From assembly GCA_019056435.1 (NCBI GenBank), contig CP077641.1, positions 2,976,001 through 3,040,000 on the forward strand: a stretch of 64,000 nt of DNA, written 5' to 3'. The notes below the pieces were generated by a model. The model worked only from the letters and a program-made list of their open reading frames with translations, was not told the DNA's origin and searched no databases. Below are positions 63,998 through 64,000 of this stretch, in pieces (positions within the stretch are counted from its first letter, which is position 1; each line of letters begins with the position of its first letter). The DNA is from Stutzerimonas stutzeri. GTDB lineage: Bacteria; Pseudomonadota; Gammaproteobacteria; Pseudomonadales; Pseudomonadaceae. Both the position numbers and the translations under genes were made by a program.

Positions 63998-64000
63998 ATG
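63998..64000 (+). CDS. Start codon of a further gene, cut by the window edge
   Basis: AAGGAG at 63984-63989 followed by ATG as the last three bases. The spacing suits translation, so another gene probably begins here, perhaps co-transcribed with the SDR. Nothing of its product is visible. Confidence 0.5.

Noticed and set aside
1..64000. CRISPR arrays, rRNA operons, complete insertion sequences
   Set aside because: No regularly spaced repeat-spacer arrays, rRNA-like stretches or intact transposase genes were seen.

Overview
The window is GC-rich DNA that fits a gamma-proteobacterium of the Pseudomonas/Stutzerimonas group. The clues are an MvaT-type H-NS protein, a DnaE2 gene behind a Pseudomonas-style SOS box, VgrG/PAAR type VI modules, a MocR/PNPOx pair and the style of the Rhs genes.

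Bases 1-33.7 kb are the conjugation and maintenance backbone of a Tn4371-family integrative and conjugative element (ICE), read mostly on the minus strand: alpA, repA, parA, a small ribbon-helix-helix gene, traF, relaxase, [cargo], traG, copG and trbBCDEJ(K)LFGI. Between traF and the relaxase lies a candidate oriT (inverted repeat plus a nic-like site). Between repA and parA lie three 17-bp iterons, a candidate replication origin. No integrase is visible, so the ICE ends were not located; the right edge probably lies in the AT-rich gap after alpA (33.7-34.1 kb).

The cargo lies between traG and the relaxase (11.8-28.7 kb), the usual cargo hotspot of this family. It has three parts. First, a PAAR protein, a glycine-zipper candidate effector and a small candidate immunity gene. 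Second, an orphan GspC-like protein followed by an Rhs protein split over two ORFs, each with its own signal peptide, and a two-TM immunity candidate. Third, a six-gene minus-strand operon: ALAS-like enzyme, GNAT acetyltransferase, Gfo/Idh oxidoreductase, asparagine-synthase-like amidotransferase, MFS exporter and LysR regulator. I read the third part as a pathway for an alaremycin/primocarcin-type antimetabolite, an acylated and amidated 5-aminolevulinate analogue that would target haem biosynthesis. This is the most exciting system in the window.

Bases 34-44.5 kb look chromosomal or island-like: mvaT, hipBA with a four-site operator array, a divergent csrA, a decayed yedK and dnaE2 sharing an SOS box, an SOS-box-controlled periplasmic endonuclease, a NYN/OST-HTH protein and an AP2-domain protein. 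Bases 44.7-51.3 kb are a type VI module: VgrG, DUF4123 adaptor, LysM-headed effector and an FGE-like lipoprotein that may be its immunity protein. Bases 51.7-64 kb hold a pyruvate-kinase-like gene, a NucA-type nuclease, MocR/PNPOx, a PEP-mutase-family enzyme, an ion channel, a CANT1-like apyrase, and HxlR/NmrA and TetR/SDR regulator-oxidoreductase pairs.

Caution: about 27 single-base frame breaks, mostly in short homopolymers, interrupt 18 otherwise well-conserved genes across both ICE and chromosome. Uncorrected indels in the assembly are the simplest explanation. For those genes I give the coordinates of the restored gene and state where each break lies.
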